From Bacteroides sp. 519 (GTDB lineage: Bacteria > Bacteroidota > Bacteroidia > Bacteroidales > Bacteroidaceae), in assembly GCF_010500955.1 (NCBI RefSeq), contig NZ_QVMJ01000014.1:88421-152420 (forward strand): a DNA stretch of 64,000 nucleotides, read 5' to 3'. Below, one piece after another: positions 20,509-30,042 of the stretch (the stretch's first letter is position 1; every line of letters begins with the position of its first letter). The position numbers and the translations under genes were made by a program. The notes under the pieces are model-generated. The model searched no databases and had not been told where the DNA came from. It worked only from the letters and a program-made list of their open reading frames with translations.

Positions 20509-21333
20509 TTACAGAATGCTTTGCAATTGAACTGCCATCTCTTCTTGAACTTCTTTTGCTGCTTTGCGGGCTGCATCGGCAAAGTTCTCTGTTTTATCAG
20601 CATAGATTATTCCACGTGAAGAGTTAACGATAAGACCGCACATGTCATTCATTCCGTATTTGCAAACTTCTTCGAGCGACCCACCTTGAGCACCAACACC
20701 GGGTACTAATAAAAAGTGGTTAGGGGCATATTTGCGGATGTCGGTAAACATTTTGCCTTGAGTGGCACCCACAACATACATCATTTGTTCATCATTGGCC
20801 CATTCTTGAGATTTCTTAAGAACCTTTTCGAATAAACGTTCGCCATTGGCATCTTCTGTTAACTGAAAATCGTGCGATCCTTTGTTCGATGTGAGAGCCA
20901 ACAGAATTACCCATTTTTCGGGATAGATAAGGAAAGGCTTCACACTGTCTTCGCCCATGTAAGGAGCAACTGTAACAGAGTCGATATTTAGTTCATCAAA
21001 GAACGACCGGGCATACATTTCGCTTGTGTTACCTATGTCGCCTCTTTTGGCGTCGGCAATAATAAATTGATCGGGATAGTTTTTCTTTATGTAGTTTACT
21101 GTTTTTTCGAAAGCTATCCATCCTTTTACCCCAAGGCTTTCGTAAAAAGCAAGGTTGGGTTTGTAGGCTATACACAAGTCGGCAGTAGCATCGATAATTG
21201 CTTTGTTGAAAGCAAAAACCGGATCTTCATCTTTAAGAAGATGCTCAGGTATCTTCTTTATATCTGTATCCAGCCCTACACAAAGGAACGACTGTTTACG
21301 TTTTATGTTTTCGAATAATTGTTGTTTGTTCAT
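20509..21333 (-). CDS. pyrF: Orotidine 5'-phosphate decarboxylase
   Basis: Last step of UMP synthesis, OMP to UMP. The 274-residue protein is of the longer type-2 (PyrF2) class: it starts [21 protein letters not shown] and carries the active-site [21 protein letters not shown] motif. The C-terminal [15 protein letters not shown] and [13 protein letters not shown] segments form the phosphate grip. It follows prfA in the same direction, separated by a 110-bp repeat array. The pyrF-prfA-purM order is common in Bacteroidales. Confidence 0.97.
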   Translation of the reverse strand: MNKQQLFENIKRKQSFLCVGLDTDIKKIPEHLLKDEDPVFAFNKAIIDATADLCIAYKPNLAFYESLGVKGWIAFEKTVNYIKKNYPDQFIIADAKRGDIGNTSEMYARSFFDELNIDSVTVAPYMGEDSVKPFLIYPEKWVILLALTSNKGSHDFQLTEDANGERLFEKVLKKSQEWANDEQMMYVVGATQGKMFTDIRKYAPNHFLLVPGVGAQGGSLEEVCKYGMNDMCGLIVNSSRGIIYADKTENFADAARKAAKEVQEEMAVQLQSIL

Positions 21334-21339
21334 TTCATT

Positions 21340-21452
21340 TAGTAGCTAGTAACTAGTAACTAGTAGTTAGTAACTAGTAGTTAGTAAACTAGTAGTTAGT
21401 AAACTAAATCCGCATGGATACTAGCTACTAACTACTAGCTACTAACTACTGT
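21340..21452. repeat. AGTAGTTAGTA-word inverted array with CCGCATGG loop
   Basis: About 65 bp of mixed AGTAACT/AGTAGTTAGTA words (21340-21405) face an inverted array (21418-21452), with the loop ATCCGCATGG at 21408-21417. It fills the space between the prfA stop and the pyrF start. The same loop sequence occurs in arrays with quite different words at 22938 and 61886. Confidence 0.85.
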
Positions 21453-21455
21453 ATT

Positions 21456-22544
21456 TTATAATTCTGTCTCTTTCATTCTTTCCGTATTCTCTGCAATAGT
21501 AAGTTTGTCAATCATATCCTGAATATTACCATCAACAAAATCGGCCAGGTTATATATGGTATGATTGATGCGGTGATCGGTAATACGCCCTTGCGGATAA
21601 TTATAGGTACGGATTTTTGCAGAACGGTCGCCTGTTGATACCATTGTTTTTCTTTTAGAAGAAATGGCGGACAGGTGTTCCTGCATTTTCATATCATATA
21701 GTCTGGTTCTTAACATTTGCAGTGCCATTTCTTTATTGGCAAGCTGCGAACGCGACACCTGACATTGAATTTGTATCCCAGTGGGTTTGTGGTACAGTTG
21801 AACTTTGGTTTCAACCTTATTTACATTCTGACCTCCTGCTCCGCTTGAACGTGCAGTTTGAAATTCAAGATCGGCAGGGTTAATTTCTACGTCAACTTCT
21901 TCGGCCTCTGGCAAAACTGCTACCGAGGCAGCCGATGTATGTACACGTCCCTGAGTTTCGGTTGCGGGTACACGTTGAACGCGATGCACGCCACTTTCGT
22001 ATTTTAGGGTACCATAAACATTGTCTCCGCTTACGGTGAATATAATTTCTTTGAATCCCCCAGAAGAGCCTTCACTGCTGCTGCTTACTTCCATTGTCCA
22101 CCCTTTTGTTTCAATGTATTTGGAATACATACGGAACAGGTCGCCAGCAAAAATAGCAGCCTCGTCGCCTCCTGTACCTCCCCTGATTTCTACTACGGCA
22201 TTCTTAGCATCTTCAGGATCGGCTGGTACTAACAGCATTTTTATTTCTTCTTCCAGTTCGGGTAACCTTGTTTGGCTTGCTTCCAACTCTTCCCGTGCCA
22301 TTTCGCGCATTTCTGCATCTTGCTCGTTTCCAAGAATTTCTTTGGCCTCGTTTATGTTGCTCAAGGTTTGGATATATTCTTTGCGGGCCTTCATCAGGTC
22401 GTCCAGTTCTTTGTATTCCTTGGTAAGTTTTACATACCGTTTCTGGTCGGCAATAACTGAGGGGTCGGTAATGAGGGTTGAAACTTCTTCGAATCTGCTA
22501 ACAAGCCCTTCTAGTTTATCTAATATGTTATTATTATCTGCCAT
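21456..22544 (-). CDS. prfA: Peptide chain release factor 1
   Basis: Recognises UAA and UAG stop codons and releases the finished peptide. The 362-residue protein carries the GGQ motif in [18 protein letters not shown], the PxT-type codon-recognition region ([18 protein letters not shown]) and the [19 protein letters not shown] C-terminal segment ([18 protein letters not shown]). Length fits the family. A four-helix bundle gene flanked by repeats separates it from purM. Confidence 0.98.
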   Translation of the reverse strand: MADNNNILDKLEGLVSRFEEVSTLITDPSVIADQKRYVKLTKEYKELDDLMKARKEYIQTLSNINEAKEILGNEQDAEMREMAREELEASQTRLPELEEEIKMLLVPADPEDAKNAVVEIRGGTGGDEAAIFAGDLFRMYSKYIETKGWTMEVSSSSEGSSGGFKEIIFTVSGDNVYGTLKYESGVHRVQRVPATETQGRVHTSAASVAVLPEAEEVDVEINPADLEFQTARSSGAGGQNVNKVETKVQLYHKPTGIQIQCQVSRSQLANKEMALQMLRTRLYDMKMQEHLSAISSKRKTMVSTGDRSAKIRTYNYPQGRITDHRINHTIYNLADFVDGNIQDMIDKLTIAENTERMKETEL

Positions 22545-22551
22545 TATTCAG

Positions 22552-22576
22552 TTACGAGTTACAAGTTACGAGTTGC
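22552..22576. repeat. GTTACGA-word array at the 3' end of the four-helix gene
   Basis: Three 7-bp words (GTTACGA GTTACAA GTTACGA) overlap the end of the four-helix bundle gene and encode its last residues (ATRNL) and stop codon. The same words occur at the other side of that gene (22938-22976). Confidence 0.8.
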
Positions 22577-22930
22577 TTGCAGATTTCTAACTAATCCACT
22601 AATCATTTTAATTATCTCCAATAATGAAGAGTTAAGGTCGTTATACTCTTGATCTGTAATATAATTTAATCTTTTAGATATAATAAAAAAAGTTTCTAAT
22701 TCACTTGCCGAACCTAATGCAATATGAAGGAACTGGGATAATTCAGCTTTACTTCTTCTACCACACCCTTCGGCTATGTTTGCAGGTATGGATACAACAC
22801 ACCGTCTTATTTGGTTGCTCATAGCAAAAAGTTCTTCTTTAGGGTACTGTTTTAATAAAGAATAAACAGCACATACCAAATCTATACTTTTTTGCCAAAC
22901 CAACAAGTCCTTATGCGTTCTTATTTCCAT
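22559..22930 (-). CDS. Four-helix bundle protein (S23/23S rRNA intervening-sequence type)
   Basis: A 123-residue protein of the S23 / bAvd-like four-helix bundle family. It shows the signature KDLLVWQKSIDLV, the SNQIRRCVVSIPANIAEGCGR segment and the SKAELSQFLHIALGSASELET segment. Family members occur in intervening sequences of 23S rRNA, in diversity-generating retroelements and, very often, alone in Bacteroidota genomes. They bind nucleic acid through a basic surface. Here the gene sits between prfA and purM, which are otherwise neighbours, and is bracketed by the same GTTACGA-word repeats. The left repeat encodes its last residues. This suggests a small inserted unit. Function is unknown. 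Confidence 0.88.
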   Translation of the reverse strand: MEIRTHKDLLVWQKSIDLVCAVYSLLKQYPKEELFAMSNQIRRCVVSIPANIAEGCGRRSKAELSQFLHIALGSASELETFFIISKRLNYITDQEYNDLNSSLLEIIKMISGLVRNLQATRNL

Positions 22931-22937
22931 AGGTTTT

Positions 22938-23022
22938 AGTTACGAGTTATTAGTTACAAGTTACGAGTTACAAGTATAATCCGCATGGTACTTGTAACTC
23001 GTAACTCGTAACTTGTAACTAA
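22938..23022. repeat. GTTACGA-word hairpin with CCGCATGG loop
   Basis: Left arm 22938-22976 (words AGTTACG/AGTTACA) and right arm 22988-23022 (words CTCGTAA/CTTGTAA) are inverted, with the loop TAATCCGCATGG between them. The purM stop codon (23019-23021) is the edge of the right arm. It lies between purM and the four-helix gene, both read on the minus strand. Confidence 0.85.
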
Positions 23023-24185
23023 TATCTGAATTCTCCGAATTCAGATATTATAATTAATTCTTTGTTTTCGCTTGCTTCCACTCTACCCACTATCTGGGCA
23101 TCAATATTGAATGATTTAGAGATTTCAATAATCTCTTCTGCATATTCAGGACTCAGGTAAACTTCTAAACGATGTCCCATATTAAACACCTTATACATCT
23201 CTGCCCAATCTGTATTGCTTTGTTGCTGAATGGTTTTGAATAATGGAGGTACAGGGAATAGATTGTCTTTGATAACCCTTACATTATCAACAAAATGCAG
23301 AATCTTGGTTTGCGCCCCACCAGAGCAATGTACCATTCCGTGTATTTCTGTACGTAAAGCGTCTAATATTTTTTTAACTACAGGAGCATAGGTACGAGTG
23401 GGCGAAAGTACCAGTTTGCCAGCATCTAGTGGAGAATCTTCAACCGTATCGGTTAATTTCAGGTTACCGGAGTAAACAAGTTCTTGGGGAACTGCTGCAT
23501 CGTAACTTTCCGGATACTTTTCGGCTAAATAGTGTGCAAACACATCATGACGGGCAGAAGTTAGCCCGTTGCTACCCATTCCGCCATTATATTCCTTTTC
23601 GTATGTAGCTTGTCCATACGAAGCCAATCCTACAATTACATCACCAGGACGGATATTGGCATTATCGATAACTTCGCTGCGTTTCATGCGGCAAGTAACT
23701 GTGCTATCTACAATAATAGTACGTACAAGGTCGCCAACGTCGGCTGTTTCGCCACCAGTGGCAAATACTCCGATACCCATTTCGCGAAGTTCGGCAAGTA
23801 GCTCATCGGTGCCATTAATGATTGCCGAAATTACTTCTCCGGGAATCAGCAGTTTATTGCGTCCGATGGTAGATGAAACAAGAATATTGTCTATAGCACC
23901 TACACAAAGCAAATCATCAATGTTCATGATTAGAGCATCCTGCGCTATTCCTTTCCATACAGAAACATCGCCGGTTTCTTTCCAATACATATATGCCAAA
24001 GAAGATTTGGTACCGGCCCCGTCGGCATGCATAATATTGCAGTATTCAGGATCGCCACCCAGAATATCGGGAATGATTTTACAGAAAGCTTTCGGGAAGA
24101 TACCTTTATCTATGTTTTTTATAGCGTTATGCACATCTTCTTTCGAAGCAGAAACACCACGCATCATGTATCGTTGATTGCTCAT
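23019..24185 (-). CDS. purM: Phosphoribosylformylglycinamidine cyclo-ligase (AIR synthetase)
   Basis: Purine synthesis enzyme converting FGAM to AIR with ATP. The 388-residue protein has the N-terminal ILGGDPEYCNIMHADGAGTKSS region and the IMNIDDLLCVGAIDNILVSSTIGRN dimer/ATP segment. It also has the FATGGETADVGDLVRTIIVD motif and the C-terminal HCSGGAQTKILHF and FNMGHRLEVYL segments. It is somewhat longer than E. coli PurM (345), which is usual for Bacteroidales. A TAnnTTTG-type element (24218-24211) lies upstream. Its stop is at the edge of a repeat array. Confidence 0.96.
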   Translation of the reverse strand: MSNQRYMMRGVSASKEDVHNAIKNIDKGIFPKAFCKIIPDILGGDPEYCNIMHADGAGTKSSLAYMYWKETGDVSVWKGIAQDALIMNIDDLLCVGAIDNILVSSTIGRNKLLIPGEVISAIINGTDELLAELREMGIGVFATGGETADVGDLVRTIIVDSTVTCRMKRSEVIDNANIRPGDVIVGLASYGQATYEKEYNGGMGSNGLTSARHDVFAHYLAEKYPESYDAAVPQELVYSGNLKLTDTVEDSPLDAGKLVLSPTRTYAPVVKKILDALRTEIHGMVHCSGGAQTKILHFVDNVRVIKDNLFPVPPLFKTIQQQSNTDWAEMYKVFNMGHRLEVYLSPEYAEEIIEISKSFNIDAQIVGRVEASENKELIIISEFGEFRY

Positions 24186-24210
24186 GGATATAATATTTGA
24201 AATGTAGCTG

Positions 24211-24218
24211 CAAAAGTA
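24211..24218 (-). promoter_or_regulatory. -7 promoter element before purM
   Basis: Minus-strand TACTTTTG at 24218-24211 matches TAnnTTTG, 26 bases before the purM start at 24185. Confidence 0.5.
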
Positions 24219-24241
24219 CAGCTTTTTTTTATTACAGCAAA

Positions 24242-24374
24242 GGGTAAAGGCGCGAAAGCGTAAAGGCGCGAAGGCGCGAAAGGATGAAGGCGCAAAAGGA
24301 TGAAAGCGTAAAGGCGCGAAAAGGATAAATTAGAAACATCCTTTCGCGCCTTAACCCTTTCGCGCCTTCGCGCA
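24242..24374. repeat. GGCGCGAAA-word inverted array between recA and purM
   Basis: An 85-bp array of about 9-bp words (GGCGCGAAA, GGATGAA, GCGTAAA) at 24242-24326 is followed, after a short AT-rich loop, by an inverted array at 24338-24374 (CCTTTCGCGCC words). It lies directly after the recA stop and before the purM promoter. A terminator or mRNA-end role is plausible. Confidence 0.85.
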
Positions 24375-24383
24375 TTTAAGCCT

Positions 24384-25493
24384 TTATTCTTCGCCTCCTG
24401 TTTCTTCGGCAGGTGCGTCTTTTTTCTTATCTTTTTTATCTTTGCCTAGCAGTATTGCCGGATTCTTTTTGAGCTCTTCTGCAATCAGATTTTCAATTTC
24501 ATCGGCTAATTCCGGATTGTCCAATATGCATTGTTTGGCAGCATCGCGGCCCTGACCGATTTTAGTTCCCTGATAGCTATACCATGAACCGCTTTTCTTG
24601 ATTATTTCCAGATCGGCACCTATATCAATGATCTCGCCCGAGCGTGATATTCCTTCGCCAAACATGATGTCGAACTCAGCTTTTCTGAATGGAGGAGCTA
24701 CTTTGTTCTTCACAATTTTCACCTTGGTGAGTTTACCTAGCATTTCGTCTCCATCTTTAATAGGTGTGCTTGGGCGAATATCCACACGTACCGATGCATA
24801 GAATTTCAATGCATTACCACCAGTGGTTGTTTCGGGACTTCCAAACATTACACCAATTTTTTCGCGAAGCTGATTGATGAATATACAGGTTGTGCGTGTT
24901 TTAGCTACTGCAGCAGTGAGTTTACGTAAAGCCTGCGACATTAATCGGGCCTGCAAACCTACCTTGTTCTCGCCCATATCGCCTTCTATTTCCGATTTTG
25001 GTGTTAGTGCGGCAACAGAGTCAATTACAATAATGTCGATGGCCGATGAACGGATTAGCTGTTCTGCTATTTCCAATGCCTGTTCGCCGGTATCGGGTTG
25101 AGACATATACAGGTTGTCGATGTCAACTCCCAGTTTCTCTGCATAAAAGCGGTCGAAAGCATGTTCGGCATCAATAAATGCTGCCAAGCCACCAGCTTTC
25201 TGGGCTTCTGCTATTGCATGAATAGCTAACGTGGTTTTACCAGACGATTCGGGTCCGAATATTTCAACTATTCTTCCGCGAGGATAACCACCTACACCTA
25301 ATGCCATATTAAGAGATACAGAACCTGTTGGAATTACATCGATTTGTTCAACTACTCCGTCGCCCATTTTCATGATTGCGCCTTTACCGTAGCTTTTTTC
25401 TATCTTGTTCATGGTTAGCTGTAAAGCCTTTAGCTTTTCTGTAGCATCCATGTTGAGATTTGGTTCAAAAAGAGATTCGTTTTTCTTTGCCAT
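24384..25493 (-). CDS. recA: Recombinase A
   Basis: DNA strand-exchange protein and SOS co-protease. The 369-residue protein has the Walker A motif GPESSGKTT near residue 80, the Walker B region [21 protein letters not shown], the L2/DNA-binding [26 protein letters not shown] region and an acidic C-terminal tail preceded by a lysine-rich stretch. Length and motifs are intact. It is probably monocistronic, bounded by the hairpin array downstream. Confidence 0.99.
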   Translation of the reverse strand: MAKKNESLFEPNLNMDATEKLKALQLTMNKIEKSYGKGAIMKMGDGVVEQIDVIPTGSVSLNMALGVGGYPRGRIVEIFGPESSGKTTLAIHAIAEAQKAGGLAAFIDAEHAFDRFYAEKLGVDIDNLYMSQPDTGEQALEIAEQLIRSSAIDIIVIDSVAALTPKSEIEGDMGENKVGLQARLMSQALRKLTAAVAKTRTTCIFINQLREKIGVMFGSPETTTGGNALKFYASVRVDIRPSTPIKDGDEMLGKLTKVKIVKNKVAPPFRKAEFDIMFGEGISRSGEIIDIGADLEIIKKSGSWYSYQGTKIGQGRDAAKQCILDNPELADEIENLIAEELKKNPAILLGKDKKDKKKDAPAEETGGEE

Positions 25494-25529
25494 ATTTTTT
25501 TGTTAAATGTTCGCTAGATGTTTTTTAGC

Positions 25530-26723
25530 CTATACTTCCAAATCGGTGTCAAAAACTTCGTGCCATGGAAGCCCTTGTTTGTTGAGTTGATCCATGAACA
25601 TATCCGGATTAAACTCTTCTACATTGTTAACTCCCGGGCGTTTCCATTCTCCTTTCAAGAACATCATTGCCCCTATCATGGCCGGAACACCGGTGGTGTA
25701 GCTAACGCCCTGCATACCTGTTTCTTTGTAAGCCGCTTCGTGGCTACAATTATTATATACATAGTAAGTACGTTCTTTTCCATCTTTAATACCACGAATG
25801 CGGCAACCAATGGATGTTTCGCCTGTATAGTTTTCGCCCAAATCCTGTGGGTTAGGCAGTACGGCTTTCAAGAATTGGATAGGCACAATCTTTTGTCCGT
25901 TATAATCTATTTCGTCGATGCGTGCCATACCGATATTCTGGATTACACGCAGATGGGTAAGATATTCCTGTCCAAACGTCATCCAGAAGCGTGCACGTTT
26001 AATGGTTGGGAAGTGTTTTACAAGCGACTCCAATTCTTCGTGATATAAAAGATACGATTCTTTAGGTCCTATATTAGGATAGGTAATAGGCTGATGAATC
26101 TCAAGTGATCCTGTTTCTACCCATTGCCCATTTTCGTAATAGCGTCCTTTCTGGGTAATTTCCCTGATGTTTATTTCCGGGTTAAAGTTAGTGGCGAAAG
26201 CTTTATGATGGTCGCCGGCATTACAGTCAACAATATCCAGATACTGAATTTCGTCGAAATAATGTTTGGCTGCATAAGCAGTAAAGATACCACTTACTCC
26301 GGGGTCGAATCCACAACCCAGGATGGCAGTTAGTCCGGCTTCTTTAAATCTATCGTGATAGGCCCATTGCCAGCTGTATTCAAAGTGCGCTTCGTCAAGG
26401 GGCTCATAGTTTGCTGTATCCAGGTAGTTAACGCCTGCCTGTAAACATGCTTCCATAATGGTGAGGTCTTGATATGGAAGGGCTACATTAATAACAATGT
26501 CTGGTTTAAAGTCATTAAACAAAGCAACCAATTCATCTACATTATCTGCGTCGACCCTGGCTGTTTTTATCTCAGGATTCCCTATTGCTTTCACAATATC
26601 GTCGCATTTTGATTTAGTGCGGCTTGCAATCATAATGTCGGTGAAAACGTCTGCATTTTGTGCTACTTTATGCGCTACTACAGTGCCTACACCGCCGGCG
26701 CCAATAATAAGAACTCTACCCAT
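25530..26723 (-). CDS. Saccharopine dehydrogenase-family protein (carboxynorspermidine dehydrogenase-like)
   Basis: NAD(P)-dependent enzyme of 397 residues. The N-terminal Rossmann motif VLIIGAGGVGTVVAHKVAQ is followed by SRTKSKCDDIVKAIG and the substrate region GCGFDPGVSGIFTAYAAKHYFD. This combination is typical of the carboxynorspermidine (carboxyspermidine) dehydrogenase branch, which makes norspermidine or spermidine precursors, rather than of lysine-pathway saccharopine reductase. A -7 element (TATCTTTG, 26772-26765) lies 42 bases upstream. It is probably a single-gene transcript. Confidence 0.88.
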   Translation of the reverse strand: MGRVLIIGAGGVGTVVAHKVAQNADVFTDIMIASRTKSKCDDIVKAIGNPEIKTARVDADNVDELVALFNDFKPDIVINVALPYQDLTIMEACLQAGVNYLDTANYEPLDEAHFEYSWQWAYHDRFKEAGLTAILGCGFDPGVSGIFTAYAAKHYFDEIQYLDIVDCNAGDHHKAFATNFNPEINIREITQKGRYYENGQWVETGSLEIHQPITYPNIGPKESYLLYHEELESLVKHFPTIKRARFWMTFGQEYLTHLRVIQNIGMARIDEIDYNGQKIVPIQFLKAVLPNPQDLGENYTGETSIGCRIRGIKDGKERTYYVYNNCSHEAAYKETGMQGVSYTTGVPAMIGAMMFLKGEWKRPGVNNVEEFNPDMFMDQLNKQGLPWHEVFDTDLEV

Positions 26724-26764
26724 TTAAGTACTTTTGTTTTTAAATTCAGATTGATATAACGAAG

Positions 26765-26772
26765 CAAAGATA
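26765..26772 (-). promoter_or_regulatory. -7 promoter element before the saccharopine dehydrogenase-like gene
   Basis: Minus-strand TATCTTTG matches TAnnTTTG, 42 bases upstream of the ATG at 26723. Confidence 0.55.
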
Positions 26773-26819
26773 AAGAAATAAATTAGAACGCATAGATACA
26801 GAGAATAGGAAATTATTTC

Positions 26820-26918
26820 TCCCGGTAGGATAAAGCCTTTATCCTACCAGGAGAAACCGTTTTGCCTACCGGGATGAAGGCTTTATCCTACTGGGAGAAA
26901 AGAGTTATCCTACCGGGA
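26820..26918. repeat. Array of the TCCCGGTAGGATRA repeat, 22-bp period
   Basis: One forward copy of TCCCGGTAGGATAA (26820) is followed by four inverse copies at 26839, 26861, 26883 and 26905, spaced exactly 22 bp apart. The same core in five direct copies with the same 22-bp period occurs at 52847-52956. It lies between the saccharopine dehydrogenase-like gene and the Rpn gene. The forward copy and first inverse copy can form a hairpin. Confidence 0.9.
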
Positions 26919-26922
26919 TGAA

Positions 26923-27020
26923 TAACAATATTATTCATTTTTCAAACAACGAATTGTATATCCGGCAACATTTTCTTTGAAAAAACCGGTTGTTTTAAAA
27001 TTAGTTCGCTTCCAATATGT
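26923..27020 (-). pseudogene. Remnant of a second fimbrillin/FISUMP gene 3' end
   Basis: Bases 26923-26970 are identical to 28109-28156, the last codons (AGYTIRCLKNE) and stop of the fimbrillin gene. The following bases match two further, non-adjacent parts of that gene (around 28265 and 28575) with gaps between. It is therefore the collapsed remnant of a paralogous gene that once lay downstream of the Rpn gene. Confidence 0.8.
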
Positions 27021-27027
27021 GTACCTA

Positions 27028-27963
27028 TCAAGGGCTTAACTTTTCTATTTCTTCAAGAGAAAGTCCTGTCAAATCTTGAATTGTATGTAAAGGAATAGAA
27101 TTGAACTTCATTCTACGGGCAACTTCAAGAATTCCTTTTTCAATCCCTTCCGCAAGTCCTTTTTCAATTCCTTTCGCAAGCCCTTCTGCAAGTCCTTCTT
27201 CACGACCTTTTTCAAGTCCCTTAGCCAATCCTTTCTTTTCGGATGTTTCCATTACACTATACCAGTCGCGGTAATTCTTCAAACTGTCTTCGTACTCAAC
27301 CAGCTCCTTACGATTGAAGCGGGCTATTTCGGCAGTTTCGAACAAGCGGGTAAATATACGTTCTTGTAAAGCAGCAGGACGTTCCATTAACCTGGAGAGG
27401 TTACGAAGCACAAACATCCATTTATCGAACATATTTTCCAGTTCATACTCGGTTTTATTAAACTTGGGCATTTCCAAGTAGATGAGTGTTAGCTTGTCAT
27501 AAAACACTTCCTGAGTGGCTACATCTACAAGTCTTACTTCGTGATGGTAATAATCGTTGTTGTTGCTGTCGAACGAGAAGTTAAGGATACCAACTGTATA
27601 AACAGCTTTCAACTCATAATTCCAGCTCTTTCCTTTCACTGCTTGCTCACGAATGGGGAATGTGGTGTAAAATATACTACGGTCTTTAAAGAACTGTTGT
27701 TCACCTTTTTGCATCTCCACCAAGAACTTTTCGCCTTGTTCGTTTTCACAATAAACATCGAATACTGCACGCCGGTCGGCTTCCAGTGTACCAAGATGTT
27801 CGGCATTGAGGTAAGTAACGTCTTTTATTACTTGTCCATCAGGCAACAACGAATTCAGAAAGCTGATTAACAAATCTTTGTTGAGTTCGGTACCAAACAG
27901 TTTTTTGAACCCAAAATCAGTATAAGGGTTGATGTATTTTTCTATAAGTCCTTCGCTTCCCAT
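27028..27963 (-). CDS. Rpn-family PD-(D/E)XK nuclease/putative transposase
   Basis: Nuclease of the Rpn (PDDEXK_2, transposase_31-like) family, tied to recombination and, in some species, to phage defence. The 311-residue protein begins EKYINPYTDFGFKKLFGTE. The PD-(D/E)XK core includes FDVYCENEQGEKFLVEMQKGEQ with the catalytic D and E-x-Q residues, then FPIREQAVKGKSWNYELKAVYTVGIL. The C-terminal tail is a run of LAKGLEKGREEG-type heptads. An in-frame ATG at 27990 lies inside the -7 element at 27995-27988, so the ATG at 27963 is chosen. A truncated copy lies at 30043-30413. An internal ATG at 27252 could give a C-terminal short form. Confidence 0.9.
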   Translation of the reverse strand: MGSEGLIEKYINPYTDFGFKKLFGTELNKDLLISFLNSLLPDGQVIKDVTYLNAEHLGTLEADRRAVFDVYCENEQGEKFLVEMQKGEQQFFKDRSIFYTTFPIREQAVKGKSWNYELKAVYTVGILNFSFDSNNNDYYHHEVRLVDVATQEVFYDKLTLIYLEMPKFNKTEYELENMFDKWMFVLRNLSRLMERPAALQERIFTRLFETAEIARFNRKELVEYEDSLKNYRDWYSVMETSEKKGLAKGLEKGREEGLAEGLAKGIEKGLAEGIEKGILEVARRMKFNSIPLHTIQDLTGLSLEEIEKLSP

Positions 27964-27987
27964 AACCTTAAGTGTTAGTTGCGACAA

Positions 27988-27995
27988 CAAATTTA
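27988..27995 (-). promoter_or_regulatory. -7 promoter element of the Rpn gene
   Basis: Minus-strand TAAATTTG fits TAnnTTTG, 25 bases upstream of the ATG at 27963. It excludes the upstream ATG at 27990 as the start. Confidence 0.55.
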
Positions 27996-28116
27996 CTGGA
28001 AATTTGGGAGATTGTCAAGAATGTGACTAAGATTTAACTGCCTTACCTATACACGTAAGGGTATGCCATTGACACACCCTCTTTCTGTTTTTTGTATTTA
28101 GTTTAAAGTAACAATA

Positions 28117-29970
28117 TTATTCATTTTTCAAACAACGAATTGTATATCCGGCAACATCACTATTTGTTCCTAGATTTATATTATCATTGTTATAGCTTAT
28201 TACAATAGGTGCATCAGCCAAGCCATCCTTAGTTGACCAATAAGAGGCATGTTCATTGATGTTCTGGATTTTGTCTTTGAAGAACCCGGTTGCTACAGCA
28301 CTGAATCCAGTCATGTTACTGATCTTAATTCCAGAAGACGTTTTCCATGATCCATCTTTTTTAAGTACCGATGTTTTGCCTTTTATGTATGTTTTTAAAC
28401 TAGCCCAATCAGTTGATGTACTTACTCTCCAACCTTCCGGAGCTATTTTACCAGTGGCTATTGCAGCCGAGTTATAAAAGAAATAAGCATTTTGATGCGT
28501 GCAATATTTTGCTGTATTATCAGCAAAACTGGTACCCTTAACAATATCCTCGCCATCTGTATACTTAGTTGCTTTTAAATTAGTTCGCATCCAATATTGC
28601 GTACCTATTTTCACAAGTGGGTATGTAAATGTTTCGTTTCCTCTGGTATCAACCAATACATCAGGCTTAAGCTGTACCTGAAGTGCATTTTCCGGACGCG
28701 AAGTTACTATTTCATTATTCTCTGATATGTAAATAATCTGAATCGGGTTAGAGCTTCCTGGGGCATAAGTGAATGTATTTTGTAAGACATTCCAGCTGAT
28801 ACTACCTCCATGCTTTTTGTCGGCCTCGGTATGATCTTTCAAAACTATTCCGTTTTGCAAATCAACTTTTCCATTAAGCATTGGATAAACAATGGTTGCC
28901 ACTGTTTCTATTTCGTTGGATAAGAGGTACTCCAGAGTTATCTCGGCTACTTGTGTTCCTTTATTTAATACTTTATATATTTTAGTATCAGCAAAGTTCA
29001 AATCATTAACATCAATGAAAGTAGAGACTTCGGTTGCTGTAGATTCTTGCTTTTTAGTTTCGCCCCAATCATTTATTTGAGTGTTTAAAACACATTTCAC
29101 TTCATTATTATTGGATTCTAGTACAAATGTCATTTCACGAGGGATACCACTTTCCAACAGCAAGCTTTCAGTTTGCAGATAAGAAAATGTTCTGCCATTA
29201 ATCTCTATCTCTACCAACGCGTGGTTTGCAGCTATTTCTTGTGGAACCATTAGAACACTTTTGCCAACCAAAACGCCATTCACAATTTCCCAGCCACCAT
29301 TAGGTATCTGATCGGCAGGTGCACTCTGATTGCCAAAACTATCATCCAGAAAGTTATAAGATGCATTAGTATACACATCTTTTATTCTTATAGTTGGGTC
29401 AAGAGTACGAAGTTGATCGATGGTATAATCGTTATTGGGTTTTATTTGTAAATCCAATCGAGACATTTTATGTTCAAACACAATGTCTACAGGATCATTT
29501 GATGCTTCTACATTTTTTGTATTTGCTACCAAGAAATCGGATTGACCATACGATTCGGGAGTTGTTTGATTTGTATTTGCATTAACTTCAATAATTGAAG
29601 TCCCTTCTTTCACAGCATTATCCTTATACGGATAATACCCGATGAAATCCGTCAACACCTTTTGATCCGAAAAGAAGATAGTTTTATTCGGTTGAAAACC
29701 ATATTCTTGAGAGAAAGTAAATTTTATATTGTCAGCATGTCTCTCTTCATTTAGTTTATTGGGTTGATTCAACATAAATATACCAATAGCATCACTATTT
29801 GTAAAGCTATTAGATACTATTCGTGAAGGAGATTGCTTTATTTGTGTGGATAACATCACTGGATATAAATCATCATCTGGCTCATCGGATGAATGAATGC
29901 CGTTTACACAAGCGACTGTGGTGAATAGGGATAAAAAGCAAGCAACTTTTGTTAATTTCATGTATTTCAT
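28117..29970 (-). CDS. Fimbrillin-family lipoprotein with C-terminal FISUMP domain
   Basis: A 617-residue surface lipoprotein. The signal peptide ends FTTVACVNG, giving a lipidated Cys. Residues about 35-310 match the Mfa1-like fimbrillin fold (SDAIGIFMLNQPN; ADNIKFTFSQEYGFQPNKTIFF; DFIGYYPY). Residues about 455-617 match the FISUMP domain (VKIGTQYWMRTNLKATKYTDG; APEGWRVSTSTDWASLKTYI; GYTIRCLKN). It may be a minor or tip pilin, or a stand-alone adhesin; no usher-like or protease partner is nearby. A decayed paralogue end lies beyond the Rpn gene, showing that this gene pair was duplicated. A -7 element lies at 30003-29996. Confidence 0.85.
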   Translation of the reverse strand: MKYMKLTKVACFLSLFTTVACVNGIHSSDEPDDDLYPVMLSTQIKQSPSRIVSNSFTNSDAIGIFMLNQPNKLNEERHADNIKFTFSQEYGFQPNKTIFFSDQKVLTDFIGYYPYKDNAVKEGTSIIEVNANTNQTTPESYGQSDFLVANTKNVEASNDPVDIVFEHKMSRLDLQIKPNNDYTIDQLRTLDPTIRIKDVYTNASYNFLDDSFGNQSAPADQIPNGGWEIVNGVLVGKSVLMVPQEIAANHALVEIEINGRTFSYLQTESLLLESGIPREMTFVLESNNNEVKCVLNTQINDWGETKKQESTATEVSTFIDVNDLNFADTKIYKVLNKGTQVAEITLEYLLSNEIETVATIVYPMLNGKVDLQNGIVLKDHTEADKKHGGSISWNVLQNTFTYAPGSSNPIQIIYISENNEIVTSRPENALQVQLKPDVLVDTRGNETFTYPLVKIGTQYWMRTNLKATKYTDGEDIVKGTSFADNTAKYCTHQNAYFFYNSAAIATGKIAPEGWRVSTSTDWASLKTYIKGKTSVLKKDGSWKTSSGIKISNMTGFSAVATGFFKDKIQNINEHASYWSTKDGLADAPIVISYNNDNINLGTNSDVAGYTIRCLKNE

Positions 29971-29995
29971 TTTGTAACAGATTAATAACCGACCG

Positions 29996-30003
29996 CAAAA
30001 GTA
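29996..30003 (-). promoter_or_regulatory. -7 promoter element of the fimbrillin gene
   Basis: Minus-strand TACTTTTG matches TAnnTTTG, 26 bases upstream of the ATG at 29970. Confidence 0.5.
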
Positions 30004-30042
30004 AAAAACACAATATAATTAACAAATTATTATTTAAATTAT

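Noticed and set aside
26820..26918. Possible CRISPR array
   Set aside because: Repeat unit is 22 bp including the spacer, spacers are only about 8 bp and similar to each other, and no cas gene is near. The same holds for 33181-33283 and 52847-52956.
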